Positions 27,836 through 36,348 are shown, numbered from the stretch's first letter. The stretch is DNA of 64,000 bases from Aeromonas veronii (GCF_040215105.1 NZ_CP157875.1:2285501-2349500); one strand, 5' to 3'. Notes: a model not told the origin generated them from the sequence alone. A program made the numbers and translations.

Positions 27836-28360
27836 ATGAAAAAAACGCCCTCACCCACAGACGAGGAAAGCCTGCTGTTTCGCGATGCGGTCAAAGGTAC
27901 CCGGAAAATAAAGCAAGATACCATAAGGGCCGACTTGCGCCCGGTCAAGCAGAAACGCGAACTGCGTGAGAGCCGCGAAAAGCTTGGGGTTGACCACTTT
28001 TTCAGCGATGAATACCAGCCCCATCTGGAGGAGGATGGCCCGACCCGTTTCGTGCGTGAAGATGTGTCGGCCTTCGAACTGAAAAAGCTCAAACGGGGCA
28101 GCTATCCGCCGGAAATTTACCTCGATCTGCACGGCATGAACCAGCACCAGGCGAAACAGGAGTTGGCCGCCCTGCTGACCCTGTGTCAAAAAGAGAACAT
28201 CCACGTCGCCTCGGTGATGCACGGCATCGGCAAACACATCCTCAAGCAGCGCATTCCGAGCTGGCTGGCCCAGCACCCCAATGTGCGCGCCTTTCACCAG
28301 GCCCCCCGCGAGTGGGGGGGCGACAGCGCCATCCTGGTGCTGCTGGACGTGGAAGAGTAA
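27836..28360 (+). CDS. smrB: Ribosome-rescue endonuclease SmrB
   Basis: 174-residue Smr-domain protein. The E. coli homologue (YfcN) binds collided ribosomes and cleaves the mRNA between them to start rescue. The Smr domain (about 95-174) shows the DLHG motif in YLDLHGMNQHQAKQEL and the HGIGKHILK catalytic/RNA-binding loop. The N-terminal 90 residues are the usual charged helical hook. It is divergent from prmB, as in E. coli. Confidence 0.95.
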   Translation: MKKTPSPTDEESLLFRDAVKGTRKIKQDTIRADLRPVKQKRELRESREKLGVDHFFSDEYQPHLEEDGPTRFVREDVSAFELKKLKRGSYPPEIYLDLHGMNQHQAKQELAALLTLCQKENIHVASVMHGIGKHILKQRIPSWLAQHPNVRAFHQAPREWGGDSAILVLLDVEE

Positions 28361-28380
28361 GCATACCGAACGGCAAACAG

Positions 28381-28406
28381 AAAAAGCGCGCCTCAGGGCG
28401 CGCTTT
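28381..28406. terminator. Terminator between smrB and the SRPBCC gene
   Basis: AAAGCGCGCC / GGGCGCGCTTT. The T run is better on the minus strand, and the TGA of the SRPBCC gene lies in the hairpin loop. Confidence 0.75.
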
Positions 28407-28803
28407 CCATATACCGCTTGAAGTTGTTGAGGATGCTCTGCCAGCCGGCTCGTTGCATCCCTTCGCTATGCTCGGATTCGGCGTCGAACACCTCCTCCAC
28501 CCGGGTTCCCCCCGCCCCCTCCCTGAACCGCACCTGGACCTCACGACCATCGTCCATGACGTAATCCAGCAGCCCGGGCGGATCCACGGCGGTGAAGGTC
28601 CCCTCGAAGTCGAAGCCGATGCTGCCATCCCGGGCCGCCATATGGTGGCAGAAACGCCCACCGACGCGCAGATCCACCCGGCTGCTGTCGGTGTGCCAAT
28701 CCTCGGAGGCGGCGTTCCACGCCATGATGCTGGCGGGGGTGTTCCAGCACTGCCACACGGTGGCAAGGGGGCGCTTCACCCAGACGCTGACGCTTATCTT
28801 CAT
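28393..28803 (-). CDS. SRPBCC/AHSA1-domain protein
   Basis: 136-residue protein with a START-like helix-grip fold. The pattern VSVWVKRPLATVWQCWNTPA...MAWNAASEDWHTDSSRVDLRVGGRF is typical of the AHSA1-like SRPBCC family, and the C-terminal helix is GMQRAGWQSILNNFKRYME. These are cytosolic hydrophobic-ligand-binding proteins; the ligand cannot be inferred. Its stop codon lies inside a terminator hairpin, an economical layout. Confidence 0.88.
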   Translation of the reverse strand: MKISVSVWVKRPLATVWQCWNTPASIMAWNAASEDWHTDSSRVDLRVGGRFCHHMAARDGSIGFDFEGTFTAVDPPGLLDYVMDDGREVQVRFREGAGGTRVEEVFDAESEHSEGMQRAGWQSILNNFKRYMESAP

Positions 28804-28941
28804 CCTGCTGCTCCTCTCATTGCCTCGCCTTAGAGGCTAGCGCCCCTCCAACCCGCTTGCCGCTGCTATGACATTCACTCGCAGGCACCAGTGAGGGGGC
28901 GCTGCCCTCGACGCTTCTTTTCGAGTGGCAAGCAAAATGCG

Positions 28942-29127
28942 CTACCCCTGCGCCAGGAAGTAAGCCACCATGCCGTGCTCCTCTTTCAACCAGGCCACCA
29001 GTGCCATGTGTTTTCGCTCTTCCCGGCTTGCCAGCAGCCCCAGCCAATGCGCGATGGGCTGGCCATATTTCTGCTCGATGGAGGGAAAATAAGAGGCGGG
29101 TCCCTTCACCTTGGGTTGTTCATCCAT
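28942..29127 (-). CDS. DUF4287-like small protein with a short C-terminus
   Basis: 61 residues. The start and middle (PASYFPSIEQKYGQPIAHWL, then HMALVAWLKEEHGM) fit the DUF4287 family. In the family, as I remember it, this is followed by a conserved GHGHANAL-type segment before VAY; here HGM runs straight into VAYFLAQG, so about eight residues are missing in frame. Function of the family is unknown. It lies in a run of small minus-strand genes (GFA, GNAT, VOC) but with its own spacing on each side. Confidence 0.75.
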   Translation of the reverse strand: MDEQPKVKGPASYFPSIEQKYGQPIAHWLGLLASREERKHMALVAWLKEEHGMVAYFLAQG

Positions 29128-29186
29128 GACAGTCTCCTTGGCCGCGGCTCCCGTGCTTGTGACACGGCCTGAGCCGATGGGTTGCT

Positions 29187-29585
29187 TTAAGGCTTGGGGG
29201 CAAACTGCTCGAACACCTGATGACCGGTCAGGGTCGGGGTGTCGTTCTCGAGCGCATAAAAGTCCGGCTTCTCGTCGATGAAGATCTGGCTCGCCAGTTC
29301 GAACGCCTCCCCTTGGAACAGGCCAGCGGAGAGGATGTATTCATCCGTCGGCAGCAGGTGGTAGAAGAGATGGGTACCGCAGGTCGGGCAGAAGCCGCGC
29401 TCCGCCCACTCGGAGGAGCGGTAGGCCACCGGAGTGAGTCCCCTGAAGCTGACCTGGGTACCGCCATGCACCGCGAACATGGGCCCACCGGACCAGCGCC
29501 GACACATGGCGCAGTGACACAGGTTGATTTCCTTGTGATCGCCGCTCGAGACGACGATCCCGCCACACAGACAATGACCTTCCAT
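29187..29585 (-). CDS. GFA/CENP-V-domain zinc-binding protein
   Basis: 132 residues from the ATG at 29585, which has an AGGAGG SD; the longer frame has none. The family fold is that of glutathione-dependent formaldehyde-activating enzyme. Zinc ligands are visible: C5 and C7 (GHCLCGG), C23 and C26 (LCHCAMCRRW) and C65/C68 (GFCPTCGTHLF). The activity of most members, including this one, is unproven. It may be cotranscribed with the upstream GNAT gene. Confidence 0.9.
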   Translation of the reverse strand: MEGHCLCGGIVVSSGDHKEINLCHCAMCRRWSGGPMFAVHGGTQVSFRGLTPVAYRSSEWAERGFCPTCGTHLFYHLLPTDEYILSAGLFQGEAFELASQIFIDEKPDFYALENDTPTLTGHQVFEQFAPKP

Positions 29586-29661
29586 AACGCCTCCTGAAAA
29601 TAGAGACCGATGCCTCGGCCTGCTCCCTCTCACTTGAGCGGGTTCCGCCCGTTCCGCTTCG

Positions 29662-30114
29662 TCAGACGACTTCCGGCAAGGGCTTCGTGAAGCGGACCTG
29701 CCCATCGTCCTGAATGCCGTCATCCCGCCAGCCGAGATGACGATAAAACCCATTCGCCCTGACGGCCCTGTCGGCGTCCGTCAGCAGCCATACCTCGCGG
29801 CAACCCTGTGCCGCCAGCCAGTGCTCGGCCGCCTGCATCAGCTGGCGTCCCAGCCCCTTGCCCTCATGACTCTGACGCACAAACAGGGCAAACAGAGTCG
29901 CCTCACCGGCATCCGCCATGGCAAAAGCCACCACCCTGCCCTCATCGCAGGCAACCCAGCCGCATCCGCTACCGCACAGCATGGCGGGCAGGCTCTGTGG
30001 GGTGATCCCAAGCTCTGCCAGCTCGGCGAGGGACAGATGGTTCTCGCGTACCTGGGTGCGCACCTCGAACATCCCGGCGACATCCGCCGGGGTGGCAATA
30101 CGTATCGTCATCAT
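29662..30114 (-). CDS. GNAT-family N-acetyltransferase
   Basis: 150 residues. It shows the full GNAT pattern: IRIATPADVAGMFEVRTQVREN at the start, the acetyl-CoA loop LFVRQSHEGKGLGRQLM (Q/RxxGxG/A form) and the C-terminal RANGFYRHLGWRDDG motif. It is similar to small YjgM/ElaA-type acetyltransferases. The substrate is unknown. It follows the VOC-family gene by 42 bases on the same strand. Confidence 0.92.
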   Translation of the reverse strand: MMTIRIATPADVAGMFEVRTQVRENHLSLAELAELGITPQSLPAMLCGSGCGWVACDEGRVVAFAMADAGEATLFALFVRQSHEGKGLGRQLMQAAEHWLAAQGCREVWLLTDADRAVRANGFYRHLGWRDDGIQDDGQVRFTKPLPEVV

Positions 30115-30156
30115 ATGGGTTCCGGCCCCTTGGCCTTGTCGATTGATAGTGAAGGC

Positions 30157-30528
30157 TCAGCCCGCCGTCATCTCCTGCAGGGCGATGCGATTGCCCTCGG
30201 AGTCCCGACACTCCGCCACCCGGATAGTCTCGCTCACCCGAGTGACAGGGTAGAGCACCAGAGCCCCCGCCGCGAGGGCGCGGCCCATGGCCAGTTCGAT
30301 ATCCGCCACCCTCAGATAGATGCGGGTGCCATCGAGGCTCGGCACATAGCTCTCCCCCATGGCCAGAGCTCCCGAGCAACCGGGAGCCGCGTTGTCCAGA
30401 GGGAACAGGGCCATGTCGTTGCCATCGATATTGACTCGCTCGAGTCCGAGTCCAAACACCCGTTCGTAGAAACGGATGGCCCGCGCGAGATCCCGTACCG
30501 GGATCTCGAAATGGATGGCGATATTCAT
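30157..30528 (-). CDS. VOC-family (glyoxalase/bleomycin-resistance-like) protein
   Basis: 123 residues from the ATG at 30528 with an AGGAGGAG SD. It has two betaalphabetabetabeta modules: IAIHFEIPVRDLARAIRFYERVFG and RIYLRVADIELAMGRALAAGA. Candidate metal ligands are H6 in the first strand and E near MGESY. Such proteins bind or isomerise small molecules; the specific function cannot be told. It is the first of a possible VOC-GNAT-GFA run. Confidence 0.9.
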   Translation of the reverse strand: MNIAIHFEIPVRDLARAIRFYERVFGLGLERVNIDGNDMALFPLDNAAPGCSGALAMGESYVPSLDGTRIYLRVADIELAMGRALAAGALVLYPVTRVSETIRVAECRDSEGNRIALQEMTAG

Positions 30529-30617
30529 GACCGACTCCTCCTGTTGATGGCCGCCAGCTGACGCTGCCATGGCCGCTTTTTATCTGTGCAATGAGCGGAT
30601 GTGCCCCAAGACGCGAC

Positions 30618-30938
30618 CTACGGTGCCGATCCGGGGGCCCCTTGCCACACTCTCAGGGCACTGGTTTTCAGCGACACACTGGTCATCAGCAGCAAGATGG
30701 GCACCGCCTTGATGCCAAACGCCAGGCTCAACAGGTCATCGCTTTCCCGTAACGCAACCATAAGAAAGCCGCTCATCAGCAACCCATTAACAAGCGGACT
30801 GCGGCGCACCTAATACATCTCAAGCCGGGTATCACAGTGCTTGCAATTGAATTTAAGTTTGGGGCTGATCAGCGTCGCCTTGAATGGAAATAGTCGCTGC
30901 TGGCAAACCGGGCAGAGTCGCACTGAAGAGAAGATCAT
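30618..30938 (-). pseudogene. Zinc-ribbon membrane protein interrupted by an in-frame TAG
   Basis: From ATG 30938 the frame encodes 42 residues with a four-cysteine zinc ribbon (LCPVCQQ ... NCKHCDT) and stops at TAG (30810-30812). The very next codon, GTG at 30809, continues in the same frame for 63 residues with two hydrophobic stretches (GLLMSGFLMVAL and AVPILLLMTSVSL). A zinc ribbon followed by a membrane segment is a common single-protein layout, so this looks like one gene broken by a nonsense change. Alternatives are two coupled genes (stop and GTG abutting) or stop readthrough. No strong SD precedes either part. Confidence 0.5.
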
Positions 30939-31052
30939 ATTGGACTCGAAATGAAAAGGAGCCGCTATCAATAAAGCAGCCATGATTTCAAATCAACTCC
31001 CCATATGATGGCGGTACCCGCACCAACGATATCTTGGCGCCTCCCTCATGAA

Positions 31053-31085
31053 TAAAAGTGCCGGGAATAGACCCGGCATTTTTAT
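31053..31085 (-). terminator. Terminator of the chitinase gene
   Basis: TGCCGGG / CCCGGCA with a TTTTATT run on the minus strand; an A/T run on the other side may let it work both ways. Confidence 0.8.
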
Positions 31086-31123
31086 TGTTGATCAGGCTTT
31101 GCACATGAGAACCTTATTATTGA

Positions 31124-32569
31124 TCAGGCAGCCGGTGCCCAGGGTCCCCCCTTGGTGGGATCGTCGCCTTGCGTCCACCACTTGGCCTGATAAATGACGC
31201 CTTGATGGCTCACCTTGTTGCCGGCGGTATATACCTTGCTGGCCACCCAGGCTGGAATATCGCCAACGGGCGGATGGGAAGGAACGACCGGGGCGGGATC
31301 CAGCTTGGCGACAATTCTGACCTTGGGCCAACTGGCATGAGAGCCATAGGCATTGGTCACACACTTCTCATAATCCCCCGGCACCAGTGCCGAATAAGCG
31401 GTCTGAAAGCCCACCAGATCGCACTCGAAGGAATAACCACCGGGTCTGTCGGCGTAATATTTCCAGTTGCCATCCCAGTTGGTATAAAGCACGTCGGTGG
31501 CACCGTTCAAATTCAGACTGCCGTAAGGGGTCTGCTGCCAGCAGGTATTTTTTTCATCCGCCAGCAGGGGGATCCCGTAATGGGCTGCCAGCCCTTCCCA
31601 ATAACGAATGCGGTTGACCGGTTGCCCCTTGTCTTTATTCTGCTCGCCACATTCGATACCACCATTGATGACGTTGATGGTGGTGCCAAAGCCATAGCCA
31701 ATTCCGGCGGCAATCTCGCGCTGGGAGGGAACCCAGGTACGATCAATCACATGCAGCATGGCGGGCTTGGGGGCCTGCGGGGTCAGGAAGAACCAGATGG
31801 CCGAGGCCAGGTTCAGCCAGGAGTCGGCAACCCGGCCGGGATCGTTGAGCAGTACGCTGGCATCCCCGTCGAACATCGCCTCGGAGAAGGCGCCGTAGTT
31901 GAAGTGATAGGAGAGCTGCTTGGCCCCGCGGCCAAAATAGCCCTGGCCGTTGGCACAAGGCCATTTCTTGTTTTGCCAGTCATTCTGGCCACAACCCGTG
32001 GTGTAGCCAGTCTGCCCTTCCGACCACCCCATCTCCCGCACATGTACCAGCGCCTGCTGCCACTCTTCCAGGCCGAGGGGATTATCCGAGCTGTTATTCT
32101 TGGCGATGTGACCACCGGTCTCCTGGGCGAAATGGGCAAAGGCGGTCACGATGGATTTCTTGCAGATGGCATCCGCATTGCGACCATCGGTATATTCACC
32201 ACAGAAGGCGGGGAATTTACCGACGGCGCGCAAGAAACGCTCATAGGTATATTCGGGGGCGGCCATCTGGGTGAGAAAGTCCCAATCCGATTCCGTAAAT
32301 ACCCGCTCGACCCGTTTCACGTTTTCCGGATTGCTGGCAAGGCGAGGCACTATGGCATCCACGATGACATTGGGGCGCGTGGCCAAGGCCTTTGACCAGA
32401 CGCCATACATGGGATTGGCCGTCTTGGATTTTTCAACGGCCGTTATATCGGCAGCGGCAATCACATAGCCACCGCTATTTTGTGGATCGGGCTGAATATT
32501 CATGGCGGCCTGCGCCGAGGAGGCGCACAGCGCCGTCACCAGCCAGGCGAAGAACTTGGGTTGGAACAT
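31124..32569 (-). CDS. Secreted GH19-family chitinase with C-terminal chitin-binding module
   Basis: 481 residues. It has a signal peptide (1-21, ending SSAQA-AMN) and a GH19 catalytic domain (about 60-400) with the general acid E150 in AHFAQETGGH and the GYFGRGAKQLSYHFNYG signature. A linker (PAPVVPSHPPVGD) leads to a CBM5/12-type domain (about 437-481) with the aromatic pattern PAWVASKVYTAGNKVSHQG...YQAKWW. It hydrolyses chitin outside the cell after type II secretion, inferred from the organism type. An AAGGA SD precedes the start. A CRP-like site lies about 100 bases upstream, fitting carbon catabolite control. Confidence 0.93.
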   Translation of the reverse strand: MFQPKFFAWLVTALCASSAQAAMNIQPDPQNSGGYVIAAADITAVEKSKTANPMYGVWSKALATRPNVIVDAIVPRLASNPENVKRVERVFTESDWDFLTQMAAPEYTYERFLRAVGKFPAFCGEYTDGRNADAICKKSIVTAFAHFAQETGGHIAKNNSSDNPLGLEEWQQALVHVREMGWSEGQTGYTTGCGQNDWQNKKWPCANGQGYFGRGAKQLSYHFNYGAFSEAMFDGDASVLLNDPGRVADSWLNLASAIWFFLTPQAPKPAMLHVIDRTWVPSQREIAAGIGYGFGTTINVINGGIECGEQNKDKGQPVNRIRYWEGLAAHYGIPLLADEKNTCWQQTPYGSLNLNGATDVLYTNWDGNWKYYADRPGGYSFECDLVGFQTAYSALVPGDYEKCVTNAYGSHASWPKVRIVAKLDPAPVVPSHPPVGDIPAWVASKVYTAGNKVSHQGVIYQAKWWTQGDDPTKGGPWAPAA

Positions 32570-32888
32570 GATGGCAATCCTTGTCGTGAAATAATGGACA
32601 GGCCGAGCATAGGCGTTTGAATTACTAAATTCACGACGAGAATTAAGAATCTGATGATTCTGTGAGCTATTTCACTTTGTGATAACGAGCCCCCTGGATT
32701 ATTGCCTGCGGCGATATTCCAGCATCGATAAGAGGGATATATACATTTAACGACGGTGCGCTGGCAAAAATAGGTTGCCCGGTCCCATGAGCCAGGCCTG
32801 CTTTCCCCTCAATATCCGCTGATACGGCCAAGATTGATGCCAGTGACCTGCTATGGCTTGTTCTGCCGGGCCGCAATAGGGCTGGCGA
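32570..32888. other. Upstream region of the chitinase gene
   Basis: 319 bases. The half next to the chitinase is AT-rich with a GAATC-ATCA-GATTC repeat and a CRP-like site. The other half carries a 69-codon minus-strand frame (32667-32876) with no SD or recognised product, possibly a decayed gene end; not called. Confidence 0.4.
32661..32676. promoter_or_regulatory. CRP-cAMP binding site candidate
   Basis: TGTGA-GCTATT-TCACT matches the TGTGA-N6-TCACA core at all but the last base. It is centred about 100 bases before the chitinase start codon, a plausible class I or II position depending on the transcription start. Confidence 0.6.
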
Positions 32889-34091
32889 TCAGGGGAGTAC
32901 CGCCCGGATAAGAATGTTGCGCGGTGTCACCGGTTTGTCGCAAAACACCCCCACCTCCACCCGATAGCCCTGCTCTTGCAGGAAGAGGGCGCGATCGAGC
33001 ATGAGCCAGATCTCCAGCGGGCGGCGAAACAGGTGGCGTACCAGCTCCATGCGGGCGATATCCCCGTAGCGCTGCTCTCCCTTTGCCAGGAAGGCGGCAT
33101 AGTCGAGCCCGGCAGGCAGCGCCAGTCCCTTGCGCTCGGCGGCCCAGCCACAGAATGCCTCGAAACCGTCGGCGAGCAGACTCTTTTGCATATTGGGTAC
33201 CGGCATATAGGCATCCACCCCGCGCACCGCCCGCTGCAGGCAATCAAACGCCAGGCGCCACACCACCTCCTGCTCGCGCAGACGGGCGATGCGGGCACCG
33301 CCGGTCACCGTCTCCTGCAGCGGCAACTTGAGATCGCTCTTGCCAAGGTGCAAACGGCTGGCCTTCGCCGCCTCGGACAGGGGCCGATAGTGATCGCCGC
33401 GAATAAGGTGATAGCAGCAGGGAGAAAGCGTCACTCCCCTCGCCCCCCGCTCGGCGACCAGCTCCAGCAGATGGGTATGCAATTCGCCACAGGCGTGCAG
33501 GGCCATGGCATGATGCTCCGCGCCGATGAGGGCTCCCGACTCGGGGGCGAAGGCGTCGGCCTTCACAAACTGCATCCTGGCGCCGTCCCGGGCCGCCAGC
33601 GCGCGGCCCTCCTCGCACAGCTGACCCTGCAGCTCCAGGCTGGTCACCTCCGCCCCCCGATGCAGGGAGACCAGGCGTCCAAGGTGTCCCTTGCCGGCAC
33701 ACCACTCCAAGTAGGGCCCCTGATGGGCTGGCAGAGTACCGACGAAGGCCTCAATCTGGGCCTGCTTGCGTCCCGGCATATACATCGCCATCCCCTTGCC
33801 GCAGGTGATGGGCTCGGGGATGAAGGGAGCAAGATCACTCAGGGCATGCAGCTCGGCCCCTTGCGGGATCCAGGGGGCGAGCAGGTCGCACAGCGCCCCC
33901 ATGTCGGCGTCGAGCGCCATGACCTCATCCAGACTGAGTGCATTGAGGCAATCGGCCAGGGCTGGCGCCTCCTCGGCGAAGGCGAGGCTCAGGTGGTGGT
34001 AGGGCTGGTATTGCCACCAGCGCCGGGTCTGCGTCAGCAAGCCGTCCAGTTGTTGAAAGCGATGAGCGAGCACGGCAAGCTTGTCCTGCAA
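32889..34091 (-). CDS. SAM-dependent methyltransferase (METTL25/Methyltransf_32-like)
   Basis: 400 residues. The SAM-binding motif is YLEWCAGKGHLGRLVSLHRG (about residue 127-146), followed by the acidic strand VTSLELQGQLCEEG and the FVKADAF segment. A later SPCCYHL segment is typical of the Methyltransf_32 group, proposed to act on RNA or protein. The C-terminal 130 residues are family-specific. The substrate is unknown. It stands alone on the minus strand, divergent from phnA. Confidence 0.82.
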   Translation of the reverse strand: MQDKLAVLAHRFQQLDGLLTQTRRWWQYQPYHHLSLAFAEEAPALADCLNALSLDEVMALDADMGALCDLLAPWIPQGAELHALSDLAPFIPEPITCGKGMAMYMPGRKQAQIEAFVGTLPAHQGPYLEWCAGKGHLGRLVSLHRGAEVTSLELQGQLCEEGRALAARDGARMQFVKADAFAPESGALIGAEHHAMALHACGELHTHLLELVAERGARGVTLSPCCYHLIRGDHYRPLSEAAKASRLHLGKSDLKLPLQETVTGGARIARLREQEVVWRLAFDCLQRAVRGVDAYMPVPNMQKSLLADGFEAFCGWAAERKGLALPAGLDYAAFLAKGEQRYGDIARMELVRHLFRRPLEIWLMLDRALFLQEQGYRVEVGVFCDKPVTPRNILIRAVLP

Positions 34092-34254
34092 TAAAAAGGA
34101 GGCTCATTCTAGCGATCTGCCGCCAAAATGCATCCCTTGCCCACCTCGATACACGGCCACCGTCCAGCCTGTATCGGCCACTCCGGCAAAGACGCGACGC
34201 CGCTCACCAAGGTCCCTTGTCTGGTAGCCACGCAACCCCAATGACCCGGGTAGC

Positions 34255-34284
34255 CTGACAAACAACGTGGATTTGTGCTATATT
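34255..34284 (+). promoter_or_regulatory. Sigma-70 promoter of phnA/yjdM
   Basis: CTGACA and TATATT are spaced by 18 bases, 65 bases before the phnA start codon. Transcription should begin near 34291. Confidence 0.65.
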
Positions 34285-34348
34285 CCGCCCCCTTGTTAGC
34301 ACGGCACGCTCTGGCGGGCCGTTTTCCCCCTATAAACGGAATCGAAAC

Positions 34349-34927
34349 ATGACCATCAATGCCATCCTGCAAGCGCGCGCGGGCGCCAAGTGTGAACTCT
34401 GTGGAGCAGAACACGTCCTGACTGCCTTCCCGGTGCCCCACTCCCCCGCCAGCGACGACGATCATAGCGTGGCGCTCTGTGCCACCTGTCATGGTCAGCT
34501 GGAGCAGCCGGACACCACAGTGGTCAACCACTGGCGTTGCCTGGGTGACAGCATGTGGAGCCAGGTCCCTGCGGTGCAGGTGATGGCATGGCGTCAGCTC
34601 AAGGCGCTGGCTGCTCGTGGCGAGATCTGGGCGCAGGACATGCTGGACATGATGTACATGGAAGAAGAGACCAAGGCCTGGGCCGAAGCGGGCATGGCTG
34701 CCGATGATGACGACAGCGTGCCGACCGTTGACTCCAACGGCGCCGTGCTGGTGGAAGGAGACTCGGTCACCCTGATCAAGGATCTGGAGGTCAAGGGCGG
34801 CGGTTTCACCGCCAAGCGCGGCACCCTGGTCAAAGGGATCCGCCTGACCAACAACCCCCTTCACATCGAAGGCAAGGTCAATGGCGTGCAGATCGTGCTG
34901 GTCGCCGCCTACCTCAAGAAGGCCTGA
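34349..34927 (+). CDS. yjdM: PhnA-domain zinc-ribbon protein (YjdM-like)
   Basis: 192 residues. The N-terminal zinc ribbon has KCELCG and ALCATCHGQL (about 15-50), and the C-terminal SH3-like PhnA domain (about 120-192) has DSNGAVLVEGDSVTLIKDLEVKG and KRGTLVKGIRL. The name phnA is historical: E. coli YjdM is not a phosphonate enzyme, and its function is unclear. The protein is longer than E. coli YjdM (about 111), with a middle segment (50-115) rich in Trp and acidic residues that replaces a short linker. It is a monocistronic unit with a clear promoter and terminator. Confidence 0.9.
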   Translation: MTINAILQARAGAKCELCGAEHVLTAFPVPHSPASDDDHSVALCATCHGQLEQPDTTVVNHWRCLGDSMWSQVPAVQVMAWRQLKALAARGEIWAQDMLDMMYMEEETKAWAEAGMAADDDDSVPTVDSNGAVLVEGDSVTLIKDLEVKGGGFTAKRGTLVKGIRLTNNPLHIEGKVNGVQIVLVAAYLKKA

Positions 34928-34952
34928 TCCCCTCCTTGACGGCATTGCCATC

Positions 34953-34978
34953 AAAGCGCCCAATGGGCGCTTTTTTAT
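34953..34978 (+). terminator. Terminator of phnA/yjdM
   Basis: AAAGCGCCC-AAT-GGGCGCTTT followed by further T, 25 bases after the stop. Confidence 0.92.
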
Positions 34979-35289
34979 TGCCAAGCTATTGATGCAAAGT
35001 CTGTTTTCTTCGCCTTCCTGGGCCAGGCTTTTCCCATCAAAAGCATCATCACTTGACTCTTGATGCGGATTTTTTGCTTGCTTTGTGGACAAATAACACT
35101 AGGTTGTAGAGACGCTGGTGACAGGGGAAAACAGGCAGAATGAGTCTGTTTCTCCCTCGGCCGGACGCCAGAGCCACAACTCGGGACAAGGCGCATCGGG
35201 CCACAACACCATTCACCCAACCATCAGTGCGATGTCGATGGAAAGACCCCCAAGGGCAACGCGCCGCCCTTCAAACAAGGAGAAATACC

Positions 35290-35397
35290 ATGGCCAAAGC
35301 GTCCAAAAAAGAGATCAAGAAGCAGATCAAATCCCGCGAAGCGAAGATCGCCAAGCAGGAGAGCAAGATCAAGAAGCTCAAAAAAGCCCTGAAATAG
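35290..35397 (+). CDS. Very small lysine-rich coiled-coil protein
   Basis: 35 residues: 14 Lys and 1 Arg, mostly i/i+3/i+4 spaced with Ile/Leu, so a single basic amphipathic helix is expected (MAKASKKEIKKQI ... KIKKLKKALK). It has an AAGGAG SD with 7-base spacing and is followed 15 bases later by a strong terminator, so it looks like a real, well-expressed gene. The longer frame upstream (from 35140) has no SD. The charge suggests nucleic-acid or ribosome binding, but no family is recognised. Confidence 0.75.
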   Translation: MAKASKKEIKKQIKSREAKIAKQESKIKKLKKALK

Positions 35398-35411
35398 AAC
35401 TTGGCAGCAAT

Positions 35412-35438
35412 AAAAACCGCCTGATGGCGGTTTTTTTA
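35412..35438 (+). terminator. Terminator after the lysine-rich gene
   Basis: AAAACCGCC-TGAT-GGCGGTTTT with seven T. Confidence 0.93.
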
Positions 35439-35585
35439 TATCTATGGCTACCAGATATCTCATGAACAGCAGGCTGTGCTATCCCGACATGGCGGCTGCA
35501 AGTTGTCCGAAAAGGAACCGACAAGCCGCTGGACGGGGCGTCAAATTCGCTGGCATCATGCTGCTTTGGCATCAAGGAAGTGCTC

Positions 35586-36221
35586 ATGGATCCGCACACA
35601 TGGATGTTGTTCCTGCTGGCCTATCTGCTGGCGACGCTGACCCCGGGCCCCAACGTGCTGCTGGTGGTGAAAAACGGCCTTCAGCACGGCTGGCGTGCCG
35701 CCATCATCAGTATTCTCGGCAATCTTTGCTGCCAGGCCATGCTCATTACCCTGGTCGCCATGGGGGTGGGTGCCCTGCTGCAAACCCTGCCCCCCCTCTT
35801 CATCGCCCTCAAGCTGGCAGGGGGTGGCTATCTGGTCTATCTCGGATTCAAGGCGCTGCGGGCGGCCAGGGAAAACGCTCCGGGTATGAACCCCTCAACC
35901 GGCCAGCAGCGCACCAGGACGACCCTCTCTTTCTTGCGGGAGGCCTTTTTAGTCTCGGCCAGCAACCCCAAGACCATCATCTTCCTCTGTGCCCTGCTGC
36001 CCCAGTTTCTCGATCACCAGAGCCCGCTTCCCCTGCAGTTCATCACCATGTATCTCACCATCTGCATCATCGTCAGCCTGGTGCACCTCTGCTATGTCGC
36101 CCTGGCAAGGCGCGCCGGTCGCTACTTCCATCCCGGGCGCAGCCAGCGTCTGTTTGGTCGCATCACTGGCGGGCTCTTTATCACCTTGGGCGGCGCCATC
36201 CTGCTGAGTGGGCGACCTTGA
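35586..36221 (+). CDS. LysE-family amino-acid exporter
   Basis: 211 residues. The ATG at 35586 has an AAGGA SD at good distance; an in-frame GTG at 35580 is too close to it. Six hydrophobic helices are seen, with the RhtB/LysE signature LATLTPGPNVLLVVKNGL near the start and SASNPKTIIFLCALLPQFL in the middle. It is predicted to export amino acids or derivatives across the inner membrane by proton antiport; the substrate is unknown. Confidence 0.9.
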   Translation: MDPHTWMLFLLAYLLATLTPGPNVLLVVKNGLQHGWRAAIISILGNLCCQAMLITLVAMGVGALLQTLPPLFIALKLAGGGYLVYLGFKALRAARENAPGMNPSTGQQRTRTTLSFLREAFLVSASNPKTIIFLCALLPQFLDHQSPLPLQFITMYLTICIIVSLVHLCYVALARRAGRYFHPGRSQRLFGRITGGLFITLGGAILLSGRP

Positions 36222-36348
36222 ACTCCCAGCCCCTCCCCCTTTGATGAACTATCTGCGCCATCGGTGCCGCTCGGGCGCCGCGGATCCCGGCGCTGACGGC
36301 TAAAGTTGTGAATACGTGTCTGTATATGTGCCTGTCGTGGAGCACCAT

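Noticed and set aside
31092-31364. Small frame overlapping the chitinase end
   Set aside because: Out-of-frame shadow of the carbohydrate-binding module of the chitinase.
32667-32876. 69-codon minus-strand frame upstream of the chitinase
   Set aside because: No SD and no recognisable product, and it overlaps the CRP-like site. It might be a remnant of a lost gene, but I cannot support it.
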